Of a stretch of DNA of 64,000 bases, positions 55,701 through 64,000 are shown in pieces. The notes under the pieces were generated by a model, which did no database searches, was not told the DNA's origin, and saw nothing but the letters and a program-made list of their open reading frames with translations. Location: the NCBI GenBank assembly GCA_017311185.1, contig JAESUZ010000434.1, positions 62,001 through 126,000 on the forward strand. The letters are read 5' to 3'. The translations under genes and the position numbers were made by a program. Source of the DNA: Proteles cristata cristata (taxonomy: Eukaryota; Chordata; Mammalia; Carnivora; Hyaenidae). Position 1 is the stretch's first letter; the number at the start of each line of letters is the position of its first letter.

Positions 55701-58700
55701 TTTGAGGGGCCTTGGGAGACAGGGCCAGGGCCAGTTAGGGGAGGGGGTGTGTGTGTGTGTGTTGTAGCTTTAGTAACCGATTACTCATCGTAATTAGTCT
55801 GTAAGGCACAGCCACGAATCCGTCTTCTATCTAGACTAGCAGGTCTGCCTGTGAGCTCGAGAGAGCTCGCAGGGGGCGGGTGGTGATGGGCGAGAAACTT
55901 GGAGGGCACCAAGCCTGGGCAGCCCCTCCCCTGGGGGCCCACCTTTTGCTGAGGGCCGTGAAAGACGGAGATAGAAGGAACACAAGTTTGCAACTCGAAG
56001 TTCTTGAAAGAAATTGGTTTACGGGTGGACACAGCAAAAGCGGCCTCAAATCTCCTTTTCCTTTTGATTTTATTTTTATTGTTGCAAATTAAATGCAAAA
56101 ATGTGCCCTGCTCCCTAAAGTGGTTTTCTTATTCTCCCAGAACAGAGTAAAATAAACGGAAGCAGCGTTAATACGGATGGGACATTTCTGTGATTCACAA
56201 GAGCGTAGCCAGAGACGGTCAGAGCCCAAAGGGGGCCTGCTGTGCCCCAGCCTCCTTCCTATTAGTTATGGATGGGTCAGACTGAGACTCCGCAGGGGCA
56301 AGCCTTTTGGCCAAGATCGAAGAGCAGCTTGCAGGCAAAGAAGCCAGTTAGTTCATTCCCCGCTTGGTATGTGGGAGCGGACCCCACGCTCAGCCCTAAA
56401 GTAGGCATCACATTTCCAGAGTGTGTTTTGGAAGAACGCGTCTCTCTCCCCTCTAGCATTTGGAGAGCGCCAGTGGCTCACACCGGCCAGTGGTCTGGCC
56501 TCTGTTTGGCAAGTGACCGGTGTCTCATTTCCCCCCTTCTTCAACATAAGGGCAGTAATAGGATGCGACCTCCTGGGGTTGTCATGAGCCCCTTCCAATA
56601 GGACCTGTACATCATTAGGTGCGGGCATGGCCCAGAGCCGTTCTGTCCCCTGGGGAGGGGTGGGTAGCATTTTCTAAGCAGTTGGAGAACCCAAGACAAG
56701 AATTCTGAGAGACGAGACCAGCATGTGTAGCCAGCCGCAAGCTGGGTCCTGGCCGCTGGCCACTTTGTATCAGATTGTCACAACAGTCCTCTGAGGCTGC
56801 ACCGGGAGCTCTGTTTTAGGGAAGAGCTTAAGTCACCGCCAAGGTGCCTGGGGAAGTAGGTCTCAGCAGAGTGTCTGCCTCCATAGCTGGGGGGTGGGGC
56901 TGTTGCACAACACTGGAGCTCCCTGGGGGGCGGCATTTGGGGGAGCTCAGCTGGTTGGGCACAGGGACCTGAGCAAGCACCCTGGCCTTTGAAGGAGACC
57001 CCATGGTACCCCCTGCCCACCCCCCAGTCCAGCCGCCTCCGTGAAGATAGCTTGTTGCAGAGCTTGGAAGACAACCCAGGCTTTTCTCCGTCCTGCCTTC
57101 TGCCAGCCAGAATCCACTTCCTGGTCTCTTCGGTGGAGGAGCTTGGGGCAGTGGTGGTGGGTTAAGTCTGAGCATTCTCTGCGTAACCTGAAATGTTTCG
57201 CGTTTGTTTTGCTCCTTTTGGGTAACTTGCTCCAAACCCCGGGGCTGTCCCTGCTGCCCTAGGAATCTGACGGTGCCCTGGCAGCAGCTTTCTTGGGATC
57301 TGGATGAGGTTGTAAACATGGCAGCTCTCAGAGCTCACTCTGGCACCCACGCTGAGCCCGGATACCCCAGCCGGCCTCTGCTGTGGTCTTCGGTCATTTG
57401 CCTCTCAGACAAGAGGCCAGCAAGGTTCCTTGTGATTTGAGAGTGTTGGGGTTGAGGATAGATGGGACGGGTTGGCTCTGCGTCCCCGTTTATCTCAGTC
57501 CTTGTCCCTGAAGTGGGCCGGCTGCTCTCCCGGCTGGGGTGGGGAACAGGGCTGGCGGGTGCTGTTAACCTTTGAGATGTCTGAGGTGGCGGGAGGGCAG
57601 GATGAGGCAACCCTTGGTGGCGCCTGAGTCCCGAGGAGGGAGGACCCTGGACCTGCAGCAGGCGAGGCGTGGCGGTGTTTGCGTTCCAGGATTGCCAGGT
57701 TTAACTTCTCTGTCTCCCTTTGTGCCCTTTGCTTACCCTCACCCACCTGCGTGAGCCAACTATCTCTGCCCCGTCTCCCCTGGCTCTCCATATGGCTTCA
57801 GCCTTCTGGCTCTGCGGGACCACGGGGGAGGGGACAGACAGGCCTTTTCCCACTGTTGGATTTTGGCAGAGAGATCCTTAAAAAATTTTTTTAATGTTTG
57901 TTTTTTGAAAGACAGAGCATGATCAGGGGAGGAGCAAAGAGAGAGAGAGAGAGGACACAGAATCTGAAGCCGGCTTCAGGTTCTGAGCTGTCAGCACAGA
58001 GTCTGACGCTGGGCTCGAACCCATGAACCGTGAGATCATGACCTGAGCTGGAGTTGGACGCTCAACTGACTGAGCCACCCAGGTGCCCCTAGAGAGATCT
58101 CCTTTAAAAAAAAAAAAAAACTTTTTAAAGTTTAAAATGTTTTCATTTTTAATATTTTTAAGTTTGTTTTTAAAAAAGATTTTGCTTTTTATTATTTTTA
58201 TGTGTTTTATTTATTTTGAAAGAAAGAACATGAGCAGGGGAGTGGCAGAGAGAGAGGGAGAGAGAAAATCCCAAGCAGGCTCCGAACTGTCAGTGCAGAG
58301 CCCGGTGCAGGGCTTGAACTCACCAACCATGAGATTGTGACCTAAACTGAAATCAAGAGTCTGGATCCTTGGGACACCTGGGTGGGGGCTCCGTTGGTTA
58401 AGGGGCCAACTTCAGCTAAGGTCATGATCTCAAAGTGCGTGGGTTTGAGCCCTGCGTCGGGCTCTACGCTGACAGCTCAGAACCTGGAGCCTGCTTCAGA
58501 TTCTGTGTCTCCCTCTGTCTCTGTCCCTTCCTCTGCTCATGCTCTCAAAAATAAACATTGAAAAAAAAATTTTTTTTTTTTTTAATTTAAAATCTTGAGC
58601 TCTGATCACCCTGTGTCATTGAGAACCTTGGGCGTGAGAGTCATTCATGGGCCTCCAGTCTTCTAGAAGGGTCAGGTCTGTTCATTCATGACCAGGGTAA

Positions 58701-60097
58701 TTAAATAACTCTTTGTAAGAGGCAGGGAGCTCCTTGTTAAGTGGTCTTCCCTAATGCAAGTGCAAACACAAGCAAAATCCTTTCCCTTCTCAACACCCAC
58801 CCCCCTTCCTTTTCAAGGGTAGATTTTATGCTTTAAGGGAAATGAGGAAGGGGAGGGGGGAAAAACAACCTTAAAGGAATTTTAGGCGGATTCAGCATTT
58901 TTCTGGGGTTGCTCCAAAAATTCCCTAAACTGTAATAAAAAGAAAAAATTGTGAGCAGGCATCTGATTAGTTGGCTTTTTACAACACAGCTTTTCTTTTT
59001 GGATGCTTTAAAAATGCACAAATACAGTTTTAAAACCAGCCCCTGTGTAGTTTTCCGAGGAGGGAGAGAAGTTGCTGAAAATACCGGAAAAGGGTTGTAA
59101 AGCTGAGGGAAGTTAACAAGGGCCTGTGAGTCTTGCCCTTGGAGGTGAAGCATCAGCTGCTGCAAGGAGAAGCCCAAGTCAGGCTGGGGAGGGTCTTCCT
59201 CCATCCCGGCAGCCCCTCTGGGGGCGAAGCGAGTGCGCAGACCTTTGTGGGCAGACGCTTGCGGGCTGTGGGCCCAGTTCAGGGGACTGTGCTGCTTTGA
59301 AGAAGATGCTGAGTGTGGAAATGGGCCCAAATGGTGGGGATCTGGGGGCAGGGCTCTGAGTTGCAGGCATGGGCTGCTGCCTCGGGCCCTCAGAGGTGGG
59401 ATGTGCTACAGGGGCCTTCGAGGGCACGGTGGTTTTGCTGAAGAGCAGGTTTCTGGGCCCAGAGAAAGCCCAGGGGCAGTGAGGAGAGAGGGCATCAGGG
59501 CACCGGGAGGCTGGGGGTGATAGCCGGGACAGGCCGGAGGGTCAGGGCAGTGGAGGAGCCGGCCAGGGTCCTGGTGGGCCTTTGGGGGCTTTGTTCACAC
59601 CCAGGGACACCCTTACCCCTCTGCTTATCTGGGCTGGGCCATTAACCTCAGCAGAAAAAGGCTTTGTCCAGGGATGTCTGGCAGCAAATTGCTGGGTGGA
59701 CTGGCGGGCTGTGCAGATGAAAGAGAAACCCGCCAGAAGGCTTCCCCCCCTCCCCCCTCCCTCTCCCCTCTTCCCCCCCCACCACCCCCAGGGATCCGGG
59801 CCAGTCCAGCCCAGTCCAGCCCAGCTTCCCCTGCCCCCAGAGGCCGCTGGGCAGACAGGGCCCCCCACCCTTTACTGGTGGGCCTGGCACTCGCAACTTG
59901 ATCCTAGGCCCCCACCCCACCCTGCACCGCCTCCTCCCACCCCTCTTTTCCCTGCTAGCGGGTGCCAGGTTTCAGGGGGGCTGGGCTCCATGAAACAAAG
60001 TATTGGGAGGCTCCCAGAGGGTCTCCCGCACCCCCCCACCCCCCGCCCCAGTCCTCTTTCCAGACCAGGTTTGCCGTCCTGAGTTGGGATAATAAGC

Positions 60098-60128
<31 letters not shown>

Positions 60129-62853
60129 CGAGCGCTTCTTACATTTTATTTTAAAACACCCTCCTCCCCAAAACAGGGCGTCCCGTGCCTTCCAGAAGAG
60201 AGCGTTCTCCTTCCCGGCAAACTTGCATGCCGTAGTATTCTTATTTACGTGGATCTTACGGGGCTTCGGTGTAGCCTTTAGAGCCGAACTCCCTCGACAA
60301 GAAAAGTTCAAAGATTGCCAGCACTCACGAGTTTATTAGCAGTTGATGGATACTTTGCAGAAACAAGTTAATGCTTGATGAGTCACCTCTGCTTGGAGCC
60401 CTCGTCCTCTCTTGTTTTTCCATATGTTTCAGAGCGTACGCATGCAAACACACGCATGCTCACGCAACACACTCACATGTGTGCTCACGCTCACGGACAC
60501 AGTCTCTCTCACACCCTTGTGCTTTATAGACACATGTGTTTTGGGGGGCCAGGCCAGTTTTCTGGGGCTGGCTTTCGGAGGGGTGGGGGTTGAGGGAGAG
60601 GAAGGAGCCCTCGGTTTCCCCATTTCTGGGTAGGCATGTGGGAAGGCCACTTGGGGTGTCTGGAGGAGATGGCCGCTCAGGGTGTGTGTTCGTGGCCGCC
60701 CCCGTGGGTCACAGTGCAGACTTATTCACACAACGCCTCCATGCAAGACTGGCTGCTGCTTAAAAAAAATAAAATTTTTTTTAATGGAGCCGACCGGGTC
60801 CCAGGTCCTAACATGCCTGTAAAGGCTGGAGGCAGTTCTGTGCGGCGCTGCCGGGGTTAGCTGTCGGGCCCGCGGGGGCGGCAGGACGTGGCTCCCGGGG
60901 CCCCCCCCACCCACCCCCCCGCCGCTGCCATGCTGTACAGCCCATCGCATGGGTCCTCCCTTGTTCCAAAATCAGAAAGGCCAAACAAACCGAAAAACCT
61001 CTCACAGCCAGCGCCCCCCACCCCCAGGCCCCAAGCCCCCGGTGAGTGAGCAGTGGGGGCTACAGGGGAAGCAGGAGGAGGTCCCTGCTGCCTGCCTCTC
61101 CCCATTTTTGTTAACAAATACAAGACTTCCGGTCTCCGCCCTGCCCCACAAACCACAATGTTCCTGCAGCCCGGCCCCGGCTGGGGAGATTTATGGCTCC
61201 CAGTCTGAGGCCTGCCCTGTTGGCTCCAGTTTAAGGAGGAGTTGGAATGCCAGCCGCTGGGGCCCCCTTTCCCTCCCTGGAATCCCCCCCTTTAAAGACC
61301 TCCTAGCGCCTGTTCAGGAAAGTCACCTTATCAGGGTCCCCCTCAGTCTCCCGGCTGCCTGTGGGAAGAACCAGGTCTCAGAAAGCTGGGGTGAGGCCGC
61401 TGGGGAAGGGGGCAGGGGTAGTGGGGAGAAGGGGCTGGGGCACTATGTCTGCATGCTTCTGGGGAGGGAGGGGAGAGACGGGGTGCAGGCAGGGAAGGCC
61501 ACTTCAAGGAAGGTCAACCCGTTTCAGACACATAATCTCCTGTCTGGGCCAGAGGAAGCTTTGTCAAGGTAGTCTGGGTGAACGCCGATCTGCGCGTTGT
61601 GATTTGGCATTTTGACTGAATTCGCCCTTTGTGTACGGCGCTGCTGCTGACAGACACACTGAGAGAGGATTTTCTGTTAGCAAGATGTTTTTGCCCCAGA
61701 CCAACCTCACTTTCATTTTTATCAGATAGCGCTCCGTTATGACTGAGGCGCTGACCTGAGCACTGGATGACAAACACAGAGACTGCATAGGACGTGACCC
61801 CGGAGTCCGGAGACCCGGGTTCTGAGTCTGGCTGTGTCGTCCGTGGGGCCCAAGCCAACAGTCTTTCTGGGTCCTGGTTTTTCTCCTGAGGATGACGAGG
61901 GGCTACAACAGCTAGCCTCCCCGGATCCATCCAGTTTAAAGAAATGTAACTTTAGGCCATCTGGAAGACCATTTTTTTGCCCTAAAACAGGACCGGTGGA
62001 GTTACTAAGGGTACCCTAGATTCTGGGCTCCTCAGGGATGGGGCTTCCATTGGCCCCATGGGTAAACATGATGGCGCCCTGGGTGGGGGGAGTGGAGGAA
62101 GGAGGCACCCCAGCGAGCCCCGTGTATGCAGGCGCGTTCTTCCATCACTGGGTCAAGATTTCTGAGCTGAGCCGGCGGCAGATCCAGCACTACCATCTCC
62201 TCTGTCTTCCGAGAGCTTGAGCTGGTGATGAACCGCCTGTGTGCGCCTTGACTCTTGAAGAGGAAGGTGCCAATCTCCACCGCCACCAACCGCGTCTGCC
62301 ATTTTGTTTTGCAGATTCCCAACTTCTTCTGGAGCCTGGGGATCGGTCACACTGGTGCGTGGTGGCATACTGGGAGGAGAAGACGCGAGTGGGGAGGCTC
62401 TACTGTGTCCAGGAGCCCTCCCTGGACATCTTCTATGATCTACCTCAGGGGAATGGCTTTTGCCTCGGACAGCTCAACTCCGACAACAAGAGTCAGCTGG
62501 TGCAGAAAGTGCGGAGCAAGATCGGCTGTGGCATCCAGCTAACGCGGGAAGTGGACGGCGTGTGGGTGTACAACCGCAGCAGCTACCCCGTCTTCATCAA
62601 GTCGGCCACACTGGACAACCCGGACTCCAGGACGCTGTTGGTGCACAAAGTGTTCCCCGGTTTCTCCATCAAGGCTTTTGACTACGAGAAAGCGTACAGC
62701 CTGCAGCGGCCCAACGACCACGAATTCATGCAGCAGCCGTGGACTGGCTTCACGGTGCAGATCAGCTTTGTGAAGGGCTGGGGCCAGTGCTACACCCGCC
62801 AGTTCATCAGCAGCTGCCCGTGCTGGCTGGAGGTCATTTTCAACAGCCGGTAG
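35473..62853 (+). CDS. SMAD7: SMAD7, inhibitory SMAD (mothers against decapentaplegic homolog 7), complete spliced CDS
   Basis: The coding sequence is join(35473..36085, 37456..37509, 43547..43621, 62315..62853), 1281 nt, 426 residues plus TAG, the same length as human SMAD7. The protein blocks TGF-beta, activin and BMP signalling: it binds activated type I receptors, competes with receptor SMADs and brings SMURF ubiquitin ligases to the receptor. Visible in the translation: Gly/Glu-rich N-terminus (about 20-57), lysines K64 and K70 (known p300 acetylation and SMURF ubiquitination sites), a divergent MH1-like domain (about 64-204), a PPPPY motif at 207-211, S249, and an MH2 domain from W261 to R426. 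MH2 basic-groove residues K312, K316, K401 and R409 are all present. The C-terminus ends FNSR and lacks the SSxS receptor-phosphorylation tail, as expected of an inhibitory SMAD. SMAD6 is excluded by length and by the N-terminus MFRTKRSALV. No frameshift or premature stop is seen. The ATG was chosen by family match. Confidence 0.98.
36168..36200. repeat. (GT)n microsatellite in intron 1
   Basis: About 16 units, 82 bp past the exon 1 donor. Confidence 0.95.
37204..37240. repeat. (CGG)n run in intron 1
   Basis: Roughly ten CGG units with one TGG interruption, about 215 bp before exon 2. Confidence 0.9.
37456..37509 (+). CDS. SMAD7: SMAD7 exon 2 (54 nt, carries the PY motif)
   Basis: This micro-exon encodes residues 205-222 (E split across the junction, then SPPPPYSRYPMDFLKPT). 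PPPPY is the ligand for WW domains of SMURF1/2 and other NEDD4-family ligases. The acceptor has a long pyrimidine tract ending TTCCAG and the donor is ACTG|GTGAGT, close to consensus. The exon is phase 1 on both sides and a multiple of three, so skipping it would remove only the PY segment. Confidence 0.96.
37688..37748. repeat. (GT)n microsatellite in intron 2
   Basis: About 28 units with CT interruptions near the 3' end; it begins about 180 bp past the exon 2 donor. Confidence 0.95.
38905..39140 (-). mobile_element. CAN-SINE with target-site duplication, antisense
   Basis: Full-length copy in intron 2 flanked by TGACTGGGCTTTTTG at 38890-38904 and 39141-39155, a perfect 15-bp duplication. 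Confidence 0.96.
42733..42960 (-). mobile_element. CAN-SINE, antisense
   Basis: Copy in intron 2 with T-rich start, GAGCATGAGCAGGGGAGGGG and the end ACTGAGTCACCCAGGCGCCCC. CATTGGG is repeated on both sides. Confidence 0.93.
43547..43621 (+). CDS. SMAD7: SMAD7 exon 3 (75 nt, linker)
   Basis: This exon encodes residues 223-247, the linker between the PY motif and the MH2 domain (ADCPDAVPSSAETGG and onward to GGLS). The acceptor is a tandem CACAGCAG. Using the first AG gives the 426-residue protein. Using the second AG would start the exon at 43550 and drop Ala223 only. The donor is TCAG|GTGAGA. The exon is phase 1 on both sides and a multiple of three. Confidence 0.96.
50838..50895 (-). repeat. 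MIR-like fragment in intron 3
   Basis: TTATTGAGCACCTACTATGT at 50857-50876 matches the ancient repeat terminus common in mammals; the exact family is uncertain. Confidence 0.5.
53048..53850 (-). mobile_element. Old LINE-1 3' fragment, antisense, split by a SINE
   Basis: The plus strand reads the reverse complement of an L1M 3' end: ACCCAACATTTACCATCCTG before the SINE, then CTGAAACTCTGTCCCCACTA, ATTCTGCTTTCAGTCTGTGT and TACCCAGAAGTGGAATTTCT. A 21-bp internal duplication (GTGGTATTAAGTCCA twice) lies at 53300-53335. Confidence 0.8.
53085..53266 (-). mobile_element. CAN-SINE nested in L1, antisense
   Basis: TTTATTTTGAGAGAGACCG start, ACTTAACCGACGGAGCCATCC end. It is somewhat diverged, and the L1 text resumes on the far side. 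Confidence 0.88.
57877..58090 (-). mobile_element. CAN-SINE with target-site duplication, antisense
   Basis: Full-length copy ending GACTGAGCCACCCAGGTGCCCC; AGAGAGATC at 57868-57876 and 58091-58099 flanks it. Confidence 0.94.
58190..58366 (-). mobile_element. CAN-SINE truncated at its head, antisense
   Basis: Body text CAGTGCAGAGCCCGGTGCAGG and CCTAAACTGAAATCAAGAGTC is present but the tRNA-like end is missing where the next SINE begins. Confidence 0.85.
58371..58588 (+). mobile_element. CAN-SINE
   Basis: GGGACACCTGGGTGGGGGCT head, CTGACAGCTCAGAACC middle and an AAATAAACATTG tail. It is head-to-head with the previous truncated copy. Confidence 0.92.
60098..60134. repeat. (GA)n microsatellite in intron 3
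   Basis: About 14 GA units followed by GCGAGAGCGAGCG. Confidence 0.95.
62315..62853 (+). CDS. SMAD7: SMAD7 exon 4, coding part (MH2 domain)
   Basis: This exon encodes residues 248-426: S249, then the entire MH2 domain beginning WCVVAYWEEKTRVGRLYCVQ and ending CPCWLEVIFNSR, followed by TAG at 62851-62853. The MH2 domain binds type I receptors and carries the basic groove (K312, K316, K401, R409). The acceptor is TTTTGTTTTGCAG. No internal disruption is seen, and the match to the family is essentially complete. Confidence 0.98.
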
Positions 62854-63020
62854 CCGCGTGGGGAGAGGATGGCGCGCGAGCCGAGCGGGCCTGGTCCAAA
62901 CTACTTTGCTGCTACTACTTTCCTCCCGACTGCTTGCTTTTCAGGCAGACGCTTTGGTCGGTGTGTGTCCCCGCCCCCGCCCCGTCCCCCCTTCTGGTCG
63001 TCGTCGTTTATGTTGTTTCG

Positions 63021-63045
63021 TTTTTTTTTTTTTTTTTTTTTTTTT
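63021..63045. repeat. T25 run in the SMAD7 3' UTR
   Basis: Uninterrupted run of 25 T, 168 nt after the stop codon; U-rich in the mRNA. Confidence 0.97.
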
Positions 63046-63992
63046 AGAAATAGCTTATGAAAAGAATCGTTGGGGTTTTTTTTTGGGGGGGGAGGGTCTG
63101 GCAGGCAGAGCATACCCCAGTGTGAAAAGGGGAAGCGACGGCGAGTACCCAGCCAACACAGTGGAAGAACGGGGGTGGGCAGAGGCCCTAACTTTGGGGG
63201 TCCTCGTTTCCCTTGTCAGGGCGCATGTGTGAGAGTGAGTGTGCGTCCGTGCATGGGTGCGTCTTGCGGTGTCCGCTGAGGGGCCTGCGCTCCCGAGCTC
63301 TGTCTCTCCTGCCCTTTGGACATGCTCAGTGGGGGCAGAGGCCGTACCTGGGCGGGCTGGCAGCTGGGGTTCCGACAGCTGCCAGGAGCCAGGCTCTGTC
63401 CCTCCCCTGCTCACCCCTCCCCAGCCTCCCCGCCCCACCTCTCCCCTCCTAGGACACGGGCCTGTCTGCAGGCTTCTTAGAAGCAAACCCTGCAAAGAGG
63501 CTGAACCAGAACCAGTGGTTTCCTGCTTGTCCTCACTCCCTTCCAGCCACCCTGCTGTCTCCGTCACGTCTCTTTTTGTTTTGGCCATCTGCTCCTGGAT
63601 CTCTCTTGAGACGGGCTTCCCGAGGGCTGCCGGGGGCCACCCTGGCACAGATTGCCTGCCCAGCACCCTCCCAAACCCCTCAGCCTGTGCCCTGCCCTGG
63701 TCATGTCAGGTCTCTTCCCCACCCCGGCCGACTCGGAAACCCAGCTCAGCACTTTCCTCCCCTCTGCCGCCTGTGTGTTGAGCTCTGCTGTAGACCAGCG
63801 AGGGGAGCCGCCCTGGGAGGGAGACTTCTCAGCAGCCCCCCTTCCCGCCAAGAAGGATTCGGTCCATCAGAACGCAAGGTACCAACCACCCTGGGCTGAC
63901 ACCTAACTCTTCTTTCGTTTCTTCTACAACTCATACACTCGTATGATATGTTGACACTGCTCTTAGCTCAATGAGCATGTTTAGACTTTAAC

Positions 63993-64000
63993 ATAAGCTA
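63993..64000 (+). promoter_or_regulatory. SMAD7: miR-21 8mer target site in the SMAD7 3' UTR
   Basis: ATAAGCTA is a perfect 8mer match to miR-21-5p (5' end UAGCUUAU). SMAD7 is an established miR-21 target in fibrosis and cancer work, and the flanking AT-rich context is typical of effective sites. The site is cut by the window edge only after its last base. Confidence 0.8.

Larger units (their letters stand above)
43622..62314 (+). other. SMAD7: SMAD7 intron 3 (phase 1)
   Basis: The intron is GT-AG and 18693 nt long. Only a MIR scrap, one L1 fragment with a nested SINE (53.05-53.85 kb), three CAN-SINEs (57.88-58.59 kb) and simple repeats break it. Stretches 43622-53047, 53850-57867 and 58590-62314 are otherwise unique, and I recognise no exon or RNA gene in them. 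In human, intron 3 of SMAD7 carries the colorectal-cancer-associated variants; the matching positions cannot be assigned here without alignment. Confidence 0.93.
33830..64000 (+). other. SMAD7: SMAD7 transcription unit (5' limit approximate, 3' end outside window)
   Basis: The transcribed region starts upstream of the ATG inside the CpG island. Its exact start cannot be read from sequence. I place it near 33.83 kb because the SMAD-binding palindrome at 33647-33654 is reported to lie somewhat under 200 bp upstream of the SMAD7 start site in human and mouse; that distance is from memory. No AATAAA signal is seen between the stop codon and the window end, so the gene continues past 64000. Introns are 36086-37455 (1370 nt), 37510-43546 (6037 nt) and 43622-62314 (18693 nt). 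Confidence 0.8.
62854..64000 (+). other. SMAD7: SMAD7 3' UTR (partial)
   Basis: The region follows the TAG with no further coding signal. It holds a T25 run at 63021-63045, a TG-rich patch near 63225-63275, a CT-rich middle and an AT-rich end. No AATAAA or ATTAAA is seen before the window edge, so the cleavage site lies beyond. Visible microRNA seed matches are TGCTGCTA at 62907-62914 (miR-15/16/195/424/497), GCACTTT at 63749-63755 (miR-17/20/93/106) and ATAAGCTA at 63993-64000 (miR-21). Confidence 0.9.

Noticed and set aside
59582..60082. Pro-rich 166-codon frame in intron 3 as a nested gene
   Set aside because: C-rich low-complexity DNA with no domain; overlapping frames on the other strand are just as open.
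62239..62314. Extending the exon 4 frame upstream into intron 3
   Set aside because: The frame is open, but the TTTTGCAG acceptor at 62314 joins the exact family sequence; the upstream residues do not match SMAD7.
1..64000. CRISPR array, operon, prophage or other microbial system
   Set aside because: No regularly spaced repeats, no dense coding and clear mammalian SINEs and introns throughout.

Overview
The window is mammalian nuclear DNA, most likely from a cat-like carnivore (Feliformia). The evidence is about 27 copies of a lysine-tRNA-like CAN-SINE. Each has a head of the type GGGTGGCTCAG(T)YGGTTAAG, a middle with CTGACAGCTCAGAGCC, a (CT)n run and an AATAAATAAA tail. The middle block is the felid type rather than the canid or mustelid type. 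Many copies have clear target-site duplications (TSDs). Old LINE-1 and L2 fragments, MIR pieces and long microsatellites fill the rest of the non-genic DNA.

The only protein-coding gene I can support is SMAD7, on the + strand. Its coding sequence is join(35473..36085, 37456..37509, 43547..43621, 62315..62853). The exons are 613, 54, 75 and 539 nt, giving exactly 426 codons plus TAG, which is the length of human SMAD7. All three introns are phase 1 with GT-AG borders. The PPPPY motif lies in the tiny exon 2 and the MH2 domain lies in exon 4.

Layout: 1-32.8 kb is upstream intergenic DNA rich in repeats, with one orphan CpG island at about 8.9-10.1 kb. From 32.85 to 37.26 kb is the SMAD7 CpG island, with the palindromic SMAD-binding element GTCTAGAC next to a CACGTG E-box, a long GC-rich leader with several upstream AUGs, exon 1 and intron 1. 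Exon 2 is at 37.46 kb, intron 2 is 6 kb, exon 3 is at 43.55 kb, and intron 3 is 18.7 kb and strikingly poor in SINEs and LINEs. Exon 4 ends at 62853. The 3' UTR runs to the window edge, where the last eight bases are a perfect 8mer site for miR-21. No polyadenylation signal is seen, so the transcript continues beyond the window.

The picture fits a TGF-beta feedback gene: SMAD3/4 binding at the promoter drives an inhibitory SMAD whose output is probably also set by upstream ORFs, splice choice and microRNAs. I found no prokaryote-style system, CRISPR array or intact mobile element, and nothing that I can defend as a wholly new system. The points most worth a second look are the orphan CpG island, the leader uORFs, the frame-neutral exons 2 and 3 with an NAGNAG acceptor, the miR-21 site with its internal complement, and the repeat-free intron 3.
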